Of a stretch of 64,000 nt of DNA, positions 44,986 to 57,084 are shown one piece after another. A program made the position numbers and the translations under genes. Positions within the stretch are counted from its first letter, which is position 1; every line of letters begins with the position of its first letter. Source of the DNA: Anisus vortex (Eukaryota; Mollusca; Gastropoda; Planorbidae); contig OX421506.1 in assembly GCA_949126835.1 (NCBI GenBank), forward strand, positions 28,099,441 through 28,163,440, written 5' to 3'. Under the pieces are notes generated by a model that saw only the letters and a program-made list of their open reading frames with translations, was not told where the DNA came from and ran no database searches.

Positions 44986-45007
44986 AGTAACTATCTTTAC
45001 TATGATG

Positions 45008-45180
45008 TTTAAAACAATATATTTCATATTGAGTGAGACATATGTGTAAAATATTTGTATTGTATGGCCACAATAATATCCAGCCAGCTTACTGGTCCAC
45101 AACTAAATTCAGATACCAGTCAGAGATATGTAGACTAGGAAATAATCTCAAAAACAGGGTGGGGGTCGAATTCACCAGAA
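45008..45180. repeat. Dispersed repeat Y, copy 1
   Basis: Shares AAAACAATATATTTCATATT, GAGTGAGACATAT, and CAGCCAGCTTACTGGTCCAC with 47262-47400; its first 50 bases also match 56180-56230. Class unknown. TSD not found. Confidence 0.7.
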
Positions 45181-45363
45181 ATCGAACGCAGGACTTTAAA
45201 TAAAAGGTATCTGCTACTATTCACTCATTACTAAAATGTTTTACACGTTTTTTAATTGTTCATTCAATAGATGCTATAATTGACAAGTCTTAACAATTAT
45301 GCATGCATAAAAGGTAAAAAAGAACAACATTTTCGGTCTTATTCGATTATTTGCTTCGAAACA

Positions 45364-45535
45364 TGTCTGTGTGCTACGTTACTGGTTGTACGAAAATATG
45401 TAGAGAATTACATTTATTTCATTTCCAAAAGACGGCGCCAAAAGAAAACGATGGATTGTGAAGGTCAGATTTGAAGAATCACCTATTTATAATCCCAAAC
45501 TAATTGCTTGATGCAAAAGAATTTTCGTGTTGTAG
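45364..45535 (+). pseudogene. THAP-type zinc-finger fragment with frameshift
   Basis: From the ATG at 45364 the frame reads MSVCYVTGCTK, then HLFHF. One frame over it continues FPKDGAKRKRWIVKV and FEESPIYNP. Together the C-x4-C pair, the basic FPKD/W block and spacing match the start of a THAP domain (C2CH DNA-binding, also found in P-element-type transposases). A single shift near 45423 and the stop at about 45510 make it inactive, unless this is an exon with a sequencing error. The rest of the gene was not seen. Confidence 0.5.
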
Positions 45536-47261
45536 TTTTTTATGAATCTCCGCATTGTGTTTTTTTTAATTACCAAAGACGCAACTCTTAACTAACTTAT
45601 TGTATAAACAAAAGCTAAATTTAACCTAACGCGACTAACACTTTGAGTATTAATTATCGCCTACTCACTTTTGATGTTAAAAACGGATTCCTCATAACTA
45701 ATCTTGTAGCCGTTTTATATTTCTAAAAGACGAGAATTGGCTGTCAATGTTGAAATCAATTGTCAAACAGCACCAAAAGCATGGTTTTTGTTTTCGAAAA
45801 TGGCAGTAAATTTCACCGGAAGTTCATGATCTCTTCCATTTGAAAAGGTCACACCTCATTAAGATTTGTCAATGGTAAAAAAAAAATAAATGCACGTATT
45901 ACTTTGTGTTAGAATCTATTTATTTCAATTTCTGGTAATAAAAAGAAATTATGCCTCATGTGCCTCATAGCTGGCAAAGTGTGGAAACCATCGATACGCT
46001 TTCATTAGGGTAGGGAGGAAACAAAAGCACCAGCTATTTCAAATCCGGTTTTCGTTTAACATCCCTAGTTTATAGTTACTATCTTTTCAATGATGTATTA
46101 CGACACGCCTGTCCTTCATAAGATATCCAAAGATGATTTATCAATTCTTATTACAAAGGCGATATATCAGTGGTCATCTATGCACTGTCATATATGCCGC
46201 AATAGATAATTTTAGTATTGCACTGATCAAGTCGCTTTGATATACTTTTCAAGTATTAATTCAATAAAAATGTTAAATGAGAAGCCAGCTTTTGTTATCT
46301 TTTTGTAGATAATTATTAATTAGTCAATGACTAAAGAATAATGAGTACCGAATTGTAGATTGTATTATTTATTTGGCTAGAGCTCCATTTAGTTGATGAA
46401 ATATTTATTTATTACGTTGACTTGTAGTTACTATAATTACTGCTTCAATTGGTAGTATCATTATTAGTTCATTTTGATATTAGTTTAGTGTAGTCTAAGT
46501 TGGTCCAAATTCAAATTATCCCCTGGCAATCTTTATAACATTGATTAGAGCTTATTTGATTTATTCAGGTGTATACTTATGTTGGCTCAAATACACAGCA
46601 AGTATCGTGTTGTTATTGTGTAGTGTTGACAATTACTATTGTATTATAAATAAAACACACACAAAACTGAAACGTGAAGAACTGAAATAAATCGAGTTTT
46701 GTAAATAAACGAATTATTGGTTTAATCACAGAATCATCACTTAAAATCCAAATAGAAGAATGATATTTACACAAATGGTTAAGAATAGCACATTATCCAT
46801 AGAATAGATAAGAGATATATTCAATAGGCTATGAATAGCATTGAAACTACTGGTAAAATAAAATGGAATTCTTTTTAGTATAAATCCGTAAGAATTATAT
46901 TTCAGAGCATACGTGTTTACTTGTCGAGAGGTGCCAAAAAACTGACAAAATCTTGGACTGATTCTTATGGGTCTATGATATGGGTCGATACGATACCATA
47001 ACCGAAAACAAGAAAATATATTACCTCATGGCTGATGTAAACAGATAATATATAATAAAATACTAGCGTGCTATTGAATAATCGAGTACCACCGACACAA
47101 CGTTAAAAGCGTCCATGTTGTCTGGTGACGTAGTTGGGAATAACCCTCAGTCTTCGCTGATGAAACAATTTCTAACATTACTACTCCAACTTTTAGGAAC
47201 GATTAATATTCATTTAAGTATGGTACACTGTATAGCTTTACGTTTCGTAACATGTGTTTAA
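45536..47261. other. AT-rich spacer
   Basis: No gene. A right end of the AAAACCGG hAT-like family (AATCCGGTTTTCGTTTAACA then TCCCTAG) sits at about 46040-46070 without a clear left partner. Confidence 0.5.
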
Positions 47262-47410
47262 AACAATATATTTCATATTGAGTGAGACATATATGTAAAA
47301 TATTTGTATTGTAAGGCCACAATAATATCCAGCCAGCTTACTGGTCCACAACTAATTTCAGATACCAGTCTTGGTGTAGACCAGGTGATAATCTCAAGAA
47401 CAGGGGTGGG
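47262..47410. repeat. Dispersed repeat Y, copy 2
   Basis: See 45008-45180. Followed by a G-run at 47405-47415. Confidence 0.7.
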
Positions 47411-47759
47411 GGGGGGATTTGGTAATTAACATAGCAAGGTAATCTTTGTTTTTTCTGGATTTCAGTACAAACCTGGAACTGGAAGAGAAAAAAACAGTTT
47501 CTATACAACTCACCGGTAAATTTTTTGCAGTTTTATCATATTGAATATTTGTTTTTAAATTATCAAATTTAAATTATTACTACCAGCACAGCGGCTTGTT
47601 CAAAAGAGTAAGAAAAAATATATCAATGGTTTATTTTTTCAATTACTTGTATTGATCTAAGTGATTTAATTCACACTATTATAATTACACTATCACTATT
47701 CAAAATATTTCTAGGTACAATTAATAATGATAAATGTTTCAAATATTTGTCTCATTTCG

Positions 47760-48642
47760 TATATGTAGATGTTGTCATAAAAAGAAAAAAACGGGAAAAA
47801 CCGGAGACAAACGATTGTACAAATAGTGGTGAACTTTTACAAAAAGACCTAGATGAACTACAAAAATGGGAATCAAACTGGAGTATGTCTTTTCACCCAG
47901 AAAAATGCCAAATGATAAGGGTATCCAAGAAAAGGAAACAAATAATAACAAACTACTTCATTCATGGTAAAGAACTAACTCAAACTATCAATGCTAAGTA
48001 TCTAGGAGTAATAATAAATGATAAGTTATCTTGGAACCCTCACATTGATGAAGTAATTAAAAAATCAAACATAAAAAGGAACTTTTATAAATGTAATAAG
48101 AATATAAAACTTAAATGCTATCTCACATTAGTTAGGCCTATACTAGAATATGCAGGATCTGTATGGGACCCATCAACTAAAGAAAACATTAAAAAATTAG
48201 AACAAATTCAAAAAGAGCTGCAAGGTTTATAACTAGTGAATATTCCCCATTGACAAGAGTAACACCATTAGTCAAATCACTAAACCTAGAAACACTAGAG
48301 GACAGAAGGGCAAAGAGTAAAGTAGTAATAATACATAAGGCATTAAACTCTAATTTAGAAATACAACCCAATAACAATCTGTTGCAAAGCTCAGATAAAC
48401 ATAAAGACAAAAACACCTTCCTTGTCCCTTATGCGAGAACAAATGCATATAAGTACTCTTTCTTCCCGAGTGGCATTCGGGCATGGAATGGGTTGCCTGA
48501 ACAAACCAGGAAAACCAATAACCTAACATCATTTAAAACATTAATAAAAATGCAAGACTAGACTCGGACCACGAATGAGCGTAGGACGCAATAATCTTCT
48601 TTATAGAAGGAGCGTCTGTAATGTATAAGATAAGATAAGATA
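47760..48642 (+). pseudogene. Jockey-like LINE, RT C-terminal part and 3' tail
   Basis: The frame 47747-48232 encodes the end of a Jockey-type RT: LLQKDLDELQKWESNWSMSF, HPEKCQMIRV, AKYLGVIINDKLSWNPHIDE and LVRPILEYAGSVWDPSTKE. A frameshift near 48225 moves the rest to 48250-48561 (SLNLETLEDRRAKSKVV, then FPSGIRAWNGLPEQTRKTNN). The 3' UTR contains a small hairpin-forming TTCTTTATAGAAGG and ends in ATAAGATAAGATAAGATAA. 5'-truncated. This is the reference copy for at least seven related pieces in the window. Confidence 0.9.
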
Positions 48643-49322
48643 AATGTTGTGATTGTACAAATAGTGGTAGGTAAATAATATCTTAACAGATAACTTAGCT
48701 ATGAGATAAATGTTGTGATTGTACAAATAGTGGTAGGTAAATAATATCTCATCATTTAACTTAGCTATGAGATAAATGTTGTGGTTGTACAAATAGTGGT
48801 AGGTAAATAATATCTTAACATTTAACTTAGCTATGAGATATATGTTGTGTTTGTACAAATAGTGGTAGGTAAATAATATCTTAACATTTAACTTAGCTAT
48901 GAGATAAATGTTGTGTTTGTACAAATAGTGGTAGGTAAATAATATCTTAACATTTAACTTAGCTATGAGATAAATGTTGTGTTTGTACAAATAGTGGTAG
49001 GTAAATAATATCTTAACATTTAACTTAGCTATGAGATATATGTTGTGTTTGTACAAATAGTGGTAGGTAAATAATATCTTAACATTTAACTTAGCTATCA
49101 GATAAATGTTGTGATTGTACAAATAGTGGTAGGTAAATCATATCTTAACATTTAACTTAGATATGAGATAAATGTTGTGATTGTACAAATAGTGGTATGT
49201 AAATAATATCTTAACATTTAACTTAGCTATGAGATAAATGTTGTGATTGTACAAATTGTGGTAGGTAAACAATATCTTAACATTTAACTTAGCTATGAGA
49301 TAAATGTTGTGTTTAGACAAAA
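48640..49322. repeat. 66-bp satellite array
   Basis: About ten copies of a 66-bp unit (GATTGTACAAATAGTGGTAG, GTAAATAATATCTTAACATT, TAACTTAGCTATGAGATAAA). The array starts directly at the GATAA tail of the LINE. The unit length is a multiple of 3, which produces a 22-residue periodic minus-strand frame that is not a gene. The 18-mer GATTGTACAAATAGTGGT also occurs in the LINE ORF at about 47813. Confidence 0.93.
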
Positions 49323-49845
49323 TAGTGTGCACATGCATTTTAATTATCACTAGTAGTTGTATTACTGAAAATATAGGCCTAAAGTGTTACAGTGTTCTTA
49401 CATGGCGTGGGTCATAATGACAACATAGAATTATTGAGTAACATATTGAATGATTCAGATGAAAAGCTTATTGACTTTAAGAAAATGTATAGACAGACCA
49501 CATAGTCACGCATTTACAATAATCAGAATACTAAGCTTATAGTAAAAGTCTGTAAGAACATTTATCCAATATATATATGTATACAGGCTACATTGCCCGG
49601 TGTTGCCCGGGTGAAAAAAAAACAGGACTGTTAAAGGCGCAGATAAATCTAATATTTAAATTATTATTTTTCACTGAAGACTTTTAGGAAATAATTTAAA
49701 ATAAATATTGTAATTGGGTAAAAAAATAGGGAAGTATTTTTATTTACCAAAAATCTAATTGACAGTGCATTTAAAATGTCTTTTGTTTTTAAAAGTTAGA
49801 AAAAAAAATTTGTAGGAAAAAAAGGTATAGTCTAACTGGACAATT
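49323..49845. other. AT-rich spacer
   Basis: Contains CATTGCCCGGTGTTGCCCGG near 49590, a short imperfect repeat. No gene. Confidence 0.45.
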
Positions 49846-49906
49846 GAACCCGGGTCGCCCGCATAGCAGTCCGCTACGTTAACCACTGAGCTAGCGAAGG
49901 CACATG
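49846..49906 (-). repeat. tRNA-like SINE head or tRNA pseudogene
   Basis: The minus strand has TAGCTCAGTGGTTAACGTAG (A box) and GACCCGGGTTCAATTGTCC (B box) 28 nt apart. The acceptor stem does not pair and there is no CCA-compatible end, so it is unlikely to be a working tRNA. Confidence 0.6.
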
Positions 49907-50449
49907 TACGATGTGAAATATTATTAGACAGTATGTATGCCTAGGCCTAAATAGGTCTGTGACACAAACTCACGTGATTTCAGATTGACCAATGGGGATC
50001 CGAATGAGTACAAACACTCTCTTTTTATGTATGTAGATAGTCACTTCAGTATAGCTTAAGCACAATATATAACTCCTTCATAAGTATAATGACTTATTTT
50101 ACTAAGTTTACTTCCCTTTAAAACTTTGTATTCATCCATAAGATAATCATGTTTTCATTCCTTGTGTTCTAAAGTATTTCCCTTTGTGAACACCGTACCA
50201 TTTCTGTTTATTTAGAGAAAAAACAAACTTCAATCTCTATCTAGCTCTTGATACCGTGTTACATCCAATCCTAATCTCAACTGTAACATAAAGGACAATA
50301 CAGTAACCATTTTGTATCTCAGTTTTGGGTTCACTTTTCTGCATATTTGTGCTTCAGTTACTTTTGCAATAATAACTTTAAGTCAGTGTAATTTTGTTAC
50401 GAAAACATTAGGGTCATAATAAACAATTATTGTTATTATATTAAAATAG

Positions 50450-50945
50450 TGTTACGACCACAATCCCCTTGCGGTCAGAGCCCTGTAAATGTTGTTGATA
50501 ATTCTCGTTCGTCCTAGGGTAGACTTTGGTTATTATTATTTATATTTCAGTATTACACGAACTCTTTATCGTCGTGGGAACTAACTTAGGATTATGTACA
50601 GTAAGAATAAAATAGTGCCAACACAAGCGTTAACAACCGGCTTAAAATAAATTATCTACAAAACTGACTGCCTTGAAAGACAACGCGAATCCTTAAATAC
50701 TCGCGGAGAAGAGCGGGGAACAGACCTATTAAGAAAAGGGTAAAAATAATGGTATCATTTACAAAACTTATAATAAAAACGATAGTTTTAACATGAACTC
50801 CCCTGTACGTAAAATAATAAACTATTCCTAGCTATTCCGAAAATTTGAGGTCAGTACAAGGGTGGATTCCTAGAACAGTCTAAGCTTAGTACCTTCCACA
50901 AAACTTGCGTTGATAGAGAGCTATGGGCGCTATTAATATGTGACA
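50450..50945 (-). mobile_element. Solo LTR related to the Ty3-type element
   Basis: 496 bp starting TGTTACGACCACAATCCCCT and ending ATGTGACA, flanked by the 4-bp duplication ATAG (50446-50449 and 50946-50949). It aligns with 19087-19762 over its first third. It shares the CTTGCGTT/AACGCAAG end region with the solo LTR at 41346, so these two form an older subfamily. Confidence 0.9.
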
Positions 50946-50949
50946 ATAG

Positions 50950-52470
50950 CAATTTAAAAGATGCTGCCGTGTTAGCTAAAACAATAAATCTTCTCTTTTC
51001 TTTAAGATTCAAAAGACCTATGCATCATCAATGTTGACATCGAGAAGCTGACCGAATTTATTACCGATTACCTTTAACAGTGGCTACAAACATGAACTAA
51101 AGAGTAGATATTTTTAATTAGGCCAGTTCAGCTTGACTTAAGCATATTTGACCTTGATTCCTACTAGTTCCAGTTTGTACATACGGCCCCTTTAAAGTGC
51201 CCCTTCTTTTTCTTTTTGACTCCGGCTTTAATTAAAGGAAATGTCCTGTGGTTTTTTAGTTGTTACTTTTTATGCTACGAAACCTTTGATGTAGTTGAAA
51301 TGTATATATGATTACATAGTAATTATTTTGTTTATGGTAGACATGATTTGACTGTACAATGTTTTATATTACAATAATTGCTCCTAATAAGGGCTTCTAA
51401 AGTTACGTGTAAAGTACGGCTGTATTATTTTATGGCTGTTTTTTCCTGTTACTGTCTCTTACCAGCATTATCTTTAAATGATAACTACTTGTGTTTTTCT
51501 CCTGGCAGTTGTTATAATCTTCTCGGAACCATCCTGTTACTTGATGTTAGTATGTTCATTTTATTTTGATTTCTGATTTCTTGAGATTATTCTTACATTT
51601 TGTAGAGTTTCCTTTTCATTTTTTATTTAGTATTGTCTTTTTTTTTACATTTAATTTATTTTATGTCAGATTTATATTGATTTCTGATGACGTGGAGTTA
51701 TTTCTAAAATCATTATCATTCAGAGTTTTTCATTATATTTAATGTAAATAAAAATGTTTTTTCTTACTATCACTATGTGTCGTGTGAAGACTTGGTGATT
51801 GTTTTATATGTTATGTTTAGCTCTGTATGGTGTTTAGTGTTCTTAGTAGATCTTGTAGTAGTAGAAGTTAAGAACTAGGGATGTTTTATGTTCAACTTTT
51901 CCTACGGCTGATTAAGCTACGCTGATCTAAACTAGGACTAAGAGTTTGTTGGGTGAGAAGTATTTGCTCAATGGGCCGGAGAAGGTGGATCTAATCTTCA
52001 TAAAATAAACTATAAACTGATTTGAAATTTTATATGTGAATATCGATTATATTTAAAGAATGTATTGAGGAACGTGGCTACTGTTTGCAGAAAGCAGAAG
52101 ACAATTGTTTATTAGACTTTGTTTACTACAGGCGTGACTACATGTATTCTCAAACATTCTGACTCTATTCTAATGTATGCATTGTTGGTAACTATTTTTC
52201 TCTCAAAATGAAAATTAAAATAATGAGCAAGTTAAAGTCAATATAATGTTGCGTTTGCAAAATAAATAAATAAATTAGAAACAAAACAAAGGGCAAAAAC
52301 TACAACATTAAGGAGCTTTAAAGCATTTTTTTTTTTGCACCTAGAAATATAAAAATATTATTATAGTTTAGGATGGTTGAACTATAATATACAACTTTTT
52401 GATTCTTTAGTTCATTAAACTTATAATATTTAAAAATTTGTTGATGCTTTCTATATAGCAGCTGACAAAA
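50950..52470. other. AT-rich spacer
   Basis: No gene recognised. A 63-codon plus frame at 51378-51569 is hydrophobic low-complexity and unsupported. Confidence 0.5.
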
Positions 52471-52498
52471 AAAAATTCATTGTTCCTATGAGCATTTG

Positions 52499-52536
52499 TT
52501 AGAATTGCAGTTTCTTTCCGGTGTCCTTCGGCGAAT
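52499..52536 (-). CDS. Candidate 3'-terminal exon (short basic tail), perhaps of copy B
   Basis: The acceptor TTTTTCTCTTGCACAG is strong. The phase-1 frame reads SPKDTGKKLQF then stop. It joins in frame to the micro-exon at 52625-52652 across an 88-bp intron, giving a hydrophilic Lys-rich end such as a cytoplasmic tail. Assignment to copy B is only by strand and position; the linking transmembrane exon was not found. Confidence 0.3.
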
Positions 52537-52624
52537 CTGTGCAAGAGAAAAATTTATTCTTACGTAAACAGATAAATTAAATGTTAAAAGAATATGTGTT
52601 TAATACAAAGTAACTGAAGCTTAC

Positions 52625-52652
52625 CTGGTTTAACTTTTAAAGAACCTCTAAG
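52625..52652 (-). CDS. Candidate 28-nt micro-exon
   Basis: Acceptor TTTCTCTTAG, donor CCAG/GTAAGC. The open frame reads LRGSLKVKP plus one base (phase 0 in, phase 1 out), matching the phase of 52499-52536. Copy B exon 58169-58444 ends in phase 1, so at least one further exon would be needed between them. Confidence 0.3.
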
Positions 52653-53265
52653 CTAAGAGAAATTACATATTTTTACAAATGTATACGAAATATGAGAATA
52701 AAATGTACTTGTATATTTAATAACCACACTCAAAATAAATGGTTCATACATATTTTTATTTCATTATAATATGCGAATGAACGTATATTAATACATATCT
52801 ATAGGACCTATATATTAAGTTGCACCGCGTACATATTGTCCCTTGTTCCATCTAATTTGTTGCCGAAGTCATAAGGCATATTTTTGCTAGTTAATATATT
52901 TTCAACATTGTATTCACTTACGTTGAATTTAATTAAAAATGTCTATAGAACATTTTTAGTTGCATTTCATTTCTTTTCATAAAATATTGGTAGACGACAA
53001 TAGACCAAAGACAACACTTATATTAAATTCAATTATTGGTAATATTCACTAACTCAAGATACTTATGTATATATGTTGTAAGTACTGATATATGGATTTA
53101 AACAATTTTTTAATTCTTAGTACTATCATTTCGACGGGCATAGCAATTAGTATGTATATAAACACCATTAAAATATATGAATTTCTTTCTTTAAAGAAAT
53201 AGTGTATTTTTCTGGGTTCCTGAATTTTTGTTTCAAGTAACTTGTTACAATAAGGCCAAACAAAT

Positions 53266-53830
53266 CCATTCTACGACCGCGCACCCCACTGAAGGTTATC
53301 AGGGTGGGGACGATAAGTATGCTGCAGGAACCAGCCCAAGCCATATCAAAGCAAATGATTAAAAGAAATTCTAATTTCAACCGCAGAAGTGATCATAGGA
53401 AGAAAACAAATCAAGATACTTAAAAGCGAAAATATCCAACTGCAAAATTAGCAGCAGATAGGTAAGTACAGGCTAATTAATACAAGAATCAGTAGGGAGA
53501 TGAAATAGGCTAAAGAAGACTGGATCGATAGTCATTGCCGCTCAGTGGAGGATAGTAATAGTAAGCCTGTAATAGTAAAAGGCATTAAGAAACCTCACAA
53601 AAACACAGCAGAAGCCAGCCAGCTTCAGTAATCAAAAACAGCAATGGTCAGCTCTGTACTGAAAAAACAGCAGTAAGTACACAGGACGATAGACGGCAAT
53701 ACTAAATACTACTAGGCCAACCCTGATACTAGCACACTAAAGAAAAAACATGATAGAGAATATAAAGAATTATCAGTGCTGCTGAGTGAGGTCGAAGAAG
53801 CAGTATGAAGCTTAAAGGTGAAATAAAAAC
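53266..53830 (+). pseudogene. Degenerate RTE-like LINE fragment
   Basis: Same family as 6160-7260. STAEVIIGRKQIK at about 53382, then AKEDWIDSHCRSVEDSNSK near 53510, in a frame broken by stops. Confidence 0.65.
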
Positions 53831-54450
53831 AATGACCCTGCAAGACATACAAAATGTCTACCTCCCCAAAACAGAAAATCTCTCTAACACCCTGTATTCC
53901 AACTTTGAACAGCTACACAAAGTGTACGATTTCTTCACCATCAACTTAGGCCGAAAGGCATTTGCCCGGACAGCTGCTGGATCGAATGATGATTGGTTGT
54001 TTAAAAGAAAATATATAATTTTAATGCTTATTAATTCCGGAAACATAAAGTACCTAACCTGTTCTGTTTCTTTTTTTTTTCAAAATTATATCTATCTATA
54101 TTGGCAGTAAAGTATGACATGGCGTAAAAAAAAAAAATTTACGGTACCTTCTGCAAAGTTATCAAACCACAACCGGAAGAGCTAAGATCCCAATGGCCGA
54201 GTGGACGGAAGTCATCATGAAAATAATCCAGCCAATGGACATCAAATCCAACGAATTGCAGCCTTAAACAAAGAATGTTTACAGTATGATCTAACAAAAT
54301 TACTATTCATTTAAAATTATGTTACGCAAAGTTTGTCTAAATATTAATATCTGAACAAATATAAGTATATACATGATGATTGTCTTAAGCCTCCCGATTG
54401 CTACACCTAATCTTCATCTGTATGTTTTATTTGTATTTTGTTTGAATAAA
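53831..54450. other. Spacer
   Basis: A 101-codon plus frame (53805-54110) continues from the LINE remnant and is unrecognised. No gene supported. Confidence 0.4.
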
Positions 54451-54456
54451 CGTCAT

Positions 54457-54576
54457 AAATATATATATATATATATATATACGTATATATATATATACAG
54501 AGAGAGAGAGAGAGAGAGAGATAGATAGATAGATGGATAGATAGATAAATAGATAGATAGATAGTTAGAGGAAAAA

Positions 54577-54670
<94 letters not shown>

Positions 54671-54748
54671 CGATAGATAGAAAGGTAGATAGATAGATAG
54701 ATAGAGAGATAGATAGATAGATGAAAAAAAAAGATAGATAGATAGATT
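54457..54748. repeat. Compound microsatellite (TA)n, (GA)n, (GATA)n
   Basis: TATA run at 54457-54496, GAGA at 54500-54521, then GATA/TAGA repeats with a few interruptions to 54748. The serine/tyrosine-rich minus frame across it is an artefact. Confidence 0.97.
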
Positions 54749-54961
54749 TAACAGACATAGTTAAAGCCGTTTAAACAGGCTCAAAATCTTGTATGTAAAG
54801 GAAATGGATGAAACCTTTTGACTAAAATATTTCACGAAATTGAATACCAATTCTAATATATCTTTACTTTCTTTACAAATTACATGTTAAGGGAGAAAAC
54901 GTAACAAAGGTTAATCAAAAACGCATCTAACATAAGATTTACAAAGTTATACTTATGACCG

Positions 54962-56095
54962 GTTCAGTAATGTTACAGGTATGACGAGACTAGTAAAGTC
55001 AAAGGAATGAAAAGAATAGTAATGTTATAGGTGTGACCAGGCTAGTAATGTTATAGGTGTGACCAGGCTAGTAATGTTATAGGTGTGACCAGGCTAGTAA
55101 TGTTATAGGTGTGACCAGGCTAGTAATGTTATAGGTGTGACCAGGCTAGTAATGTTATAGGTGTGACCAGGCTAGTAATGTTATATGTGTGACCAGGCTA
55201 GTAATGTTATAGTTGTGACTAGGCTAGTAATGTTATAGGTGTGACCAGGCTAGTAATGTTATAGGTGTGACCAGGCTAGTAATGTTATATGTGTGACCAG
55301 GCTAGTAATGTTATAGTTGTGACTAGGCTAGTAATGTTGTAGGTGTGAACAGGCTAGTAATGTTATAGGTGTGACCAGGCTAGTAATGTTATAGTTGTGA
55401 CTAGGCTAGTAATGTTGTAGGTGTGAACAGGCTAGTAATGTTATAGGTGTGACCAGGCTACTAATGTTATAGGTGTGACAAGGCTAGTAATGTTATAGGT
55501 GTGACCAGGCTAGTAATGTTATAGGTGTGACTAGGCTAGTAATGTTGTAGGTGTGAACAGGCTAGTAATGTTATAGGTGTGACCAGGCTACTAATGTTAT
55601 AGGTGTGACCAGGCTAGTAATGTTATAGGTGTGACCAGGCTAGTAATGTTATAGGTGTGACCAGGCTCGTAATGTTATAGGTGTGACCAGGCTAGTAATG
55701 TTATAGGTGTGACCAGGCTAGTAATGTTATAGGTGTGACCAGACTAGTAATGTTATAGGTGTGACCAGGCTAGTAATGTTATAGGTGTGACCAGGCTAGT
55801 AATGTTATAGGTGTGACCAGGCTAGTAATGTTATAGGTGTGACCAGGCTAGTAATGTTATAGGTGTGACCAGGCTAGTAATGTTATAGGTGTGACCAGGC
55901 TAGTAATGTGGTAGGTGTAACCAGGCTAGTAATGTTATAGGTATGACCAGGCTAGTAATGTTATAGGTATGACCAAGCTAGTAATTTTATGGGTATGACC
56001 ATGCTAGTAGTGTTATAGGTATGACCAGTCTAATAATTTTATAACTATGACCTTGCTAGTATTGTTATAGGTATGATCAGAAGTTATGTATATGA
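54962..56095. repeat. 26-bp satellite array
   Basis: About 42 copies of AATGTTATAGGTGTGACC followed by AGGCTAGT. Homogeneous in the middle, degrading at both ends (GGTATGACC variants after 55900). A few blocks (TAGTTGTGACTAGG, TTGTAGGTGTGAACAGG) recur together, showing higher-order duplication. Confidence 0.95.
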
Positions 56096-56169
56096 CTAAG
56101 TTATGACTATTATAAGTATGATCAAATGCGTACTGTTTTTAGAATTTGTGCCGGTTTTATAGCCACGGT

Positions 56170-56235
56170 TAAATTTATTTTTAAAACAATATATTTCATA
56201 TGGAGTGAAACATATGTGTACAATACTTGAGGGCC
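56170..56235. repeat. Dispersed repeat Y, truncated copy 3
   Basis: Matches only the first 50 or so bases of the copies at 45008 and 47262. Confidence 0.6.
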
Positions 56236-56479
56236 CTAACTGTACACAGTTAATTTGTAATCAAATTAAAAGTATTCATACCATTGGTTGATTTCGCTCC
56301 TCCAAATGAGGCTGTAAGATTTAACAAGAAAAAAAAGAGAATATATCACGTTTATATATTTAATAGAAAAACCTTTTATTGATTATTTTAATAAAAATAT
56401 GCACCCAGACTTACTTTGGAATATTCTTATGTTGTATTATTTAAGTAAAGTACCCCATGCAAACCAATTTAAGTCTTTT

Positions 56480-56700
56480 TGGCCCTTGAAGCAGCGTTGA
56501 TCAGCTTCTGTGGGCACGGCATACTAGAGGATTGTGGGGTCGGCAAAATGCTCATTAGTCTTTTGTCTTTTTCAAAATAAGAGCTTTGTAGACTCAGGGA
56601 CACCCACAGATTTGGACAAAATACAAGCCTTTATTATGATTTGAACTTTGGCCCTTTAACTAACCAAAGCAGTTGCTAGCTGATAGGGCGTTGTTTGTCG
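56480..56700 (-). repeat. Degenerate SINE of the 62813 family
   Basis: Shares CAGGGACACCC, ACAAGCCTTTATTATGATT-like and downstream spacing with 62813-62948, but the tRNA boxes are badly eroded. Confidence 0.4.
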
Positions 56701-57084
56701 TATATATTCAATTGCTATTTTAAACATTTAAATTTTCAGTTTCTATAATACTAATCAGTATATAAAATTACTGTGAATTTTATATATATATATATTTATA
56801 TATATTTATTTATTTATTTAATTATATATGTATATGTTTCTTCTCTATAGACTCCTAGACCGATTGACAGAATGGAACAAAGGTTAAACGTACGAATTGG
56901 AAACGTCCTCCTAAAGAAATGATTATTATATATAAAAAATATTGCTTAATTCATTCAGATATTTTTTTTAATATATATTATGTTAAGGTTATAAACTGAG
57001 CACCATTTGAGAACGATGTCCCTTTAAAAATGCTTTCAAATTATGTGGGTTTCGGAACTGGGTTTTCTTGTACTTTTCTTATAC

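Noticed and set aside
48601..49350. Minus-strand frames with 22-residue repeats
   Set aside because: Produced by the 66-bp satellite.
53168..53380. Hydrophobic minus-strand ORF as the transmembrane exon of copy B
   Set aside because: No good splice donor at its end and the region overlaps a LINE remnant on the other strand.
54453..54758. Ser/Tyr/Ile-rich minus-strand ORF
   Set aside because: Translation of a GATA microsatellite.
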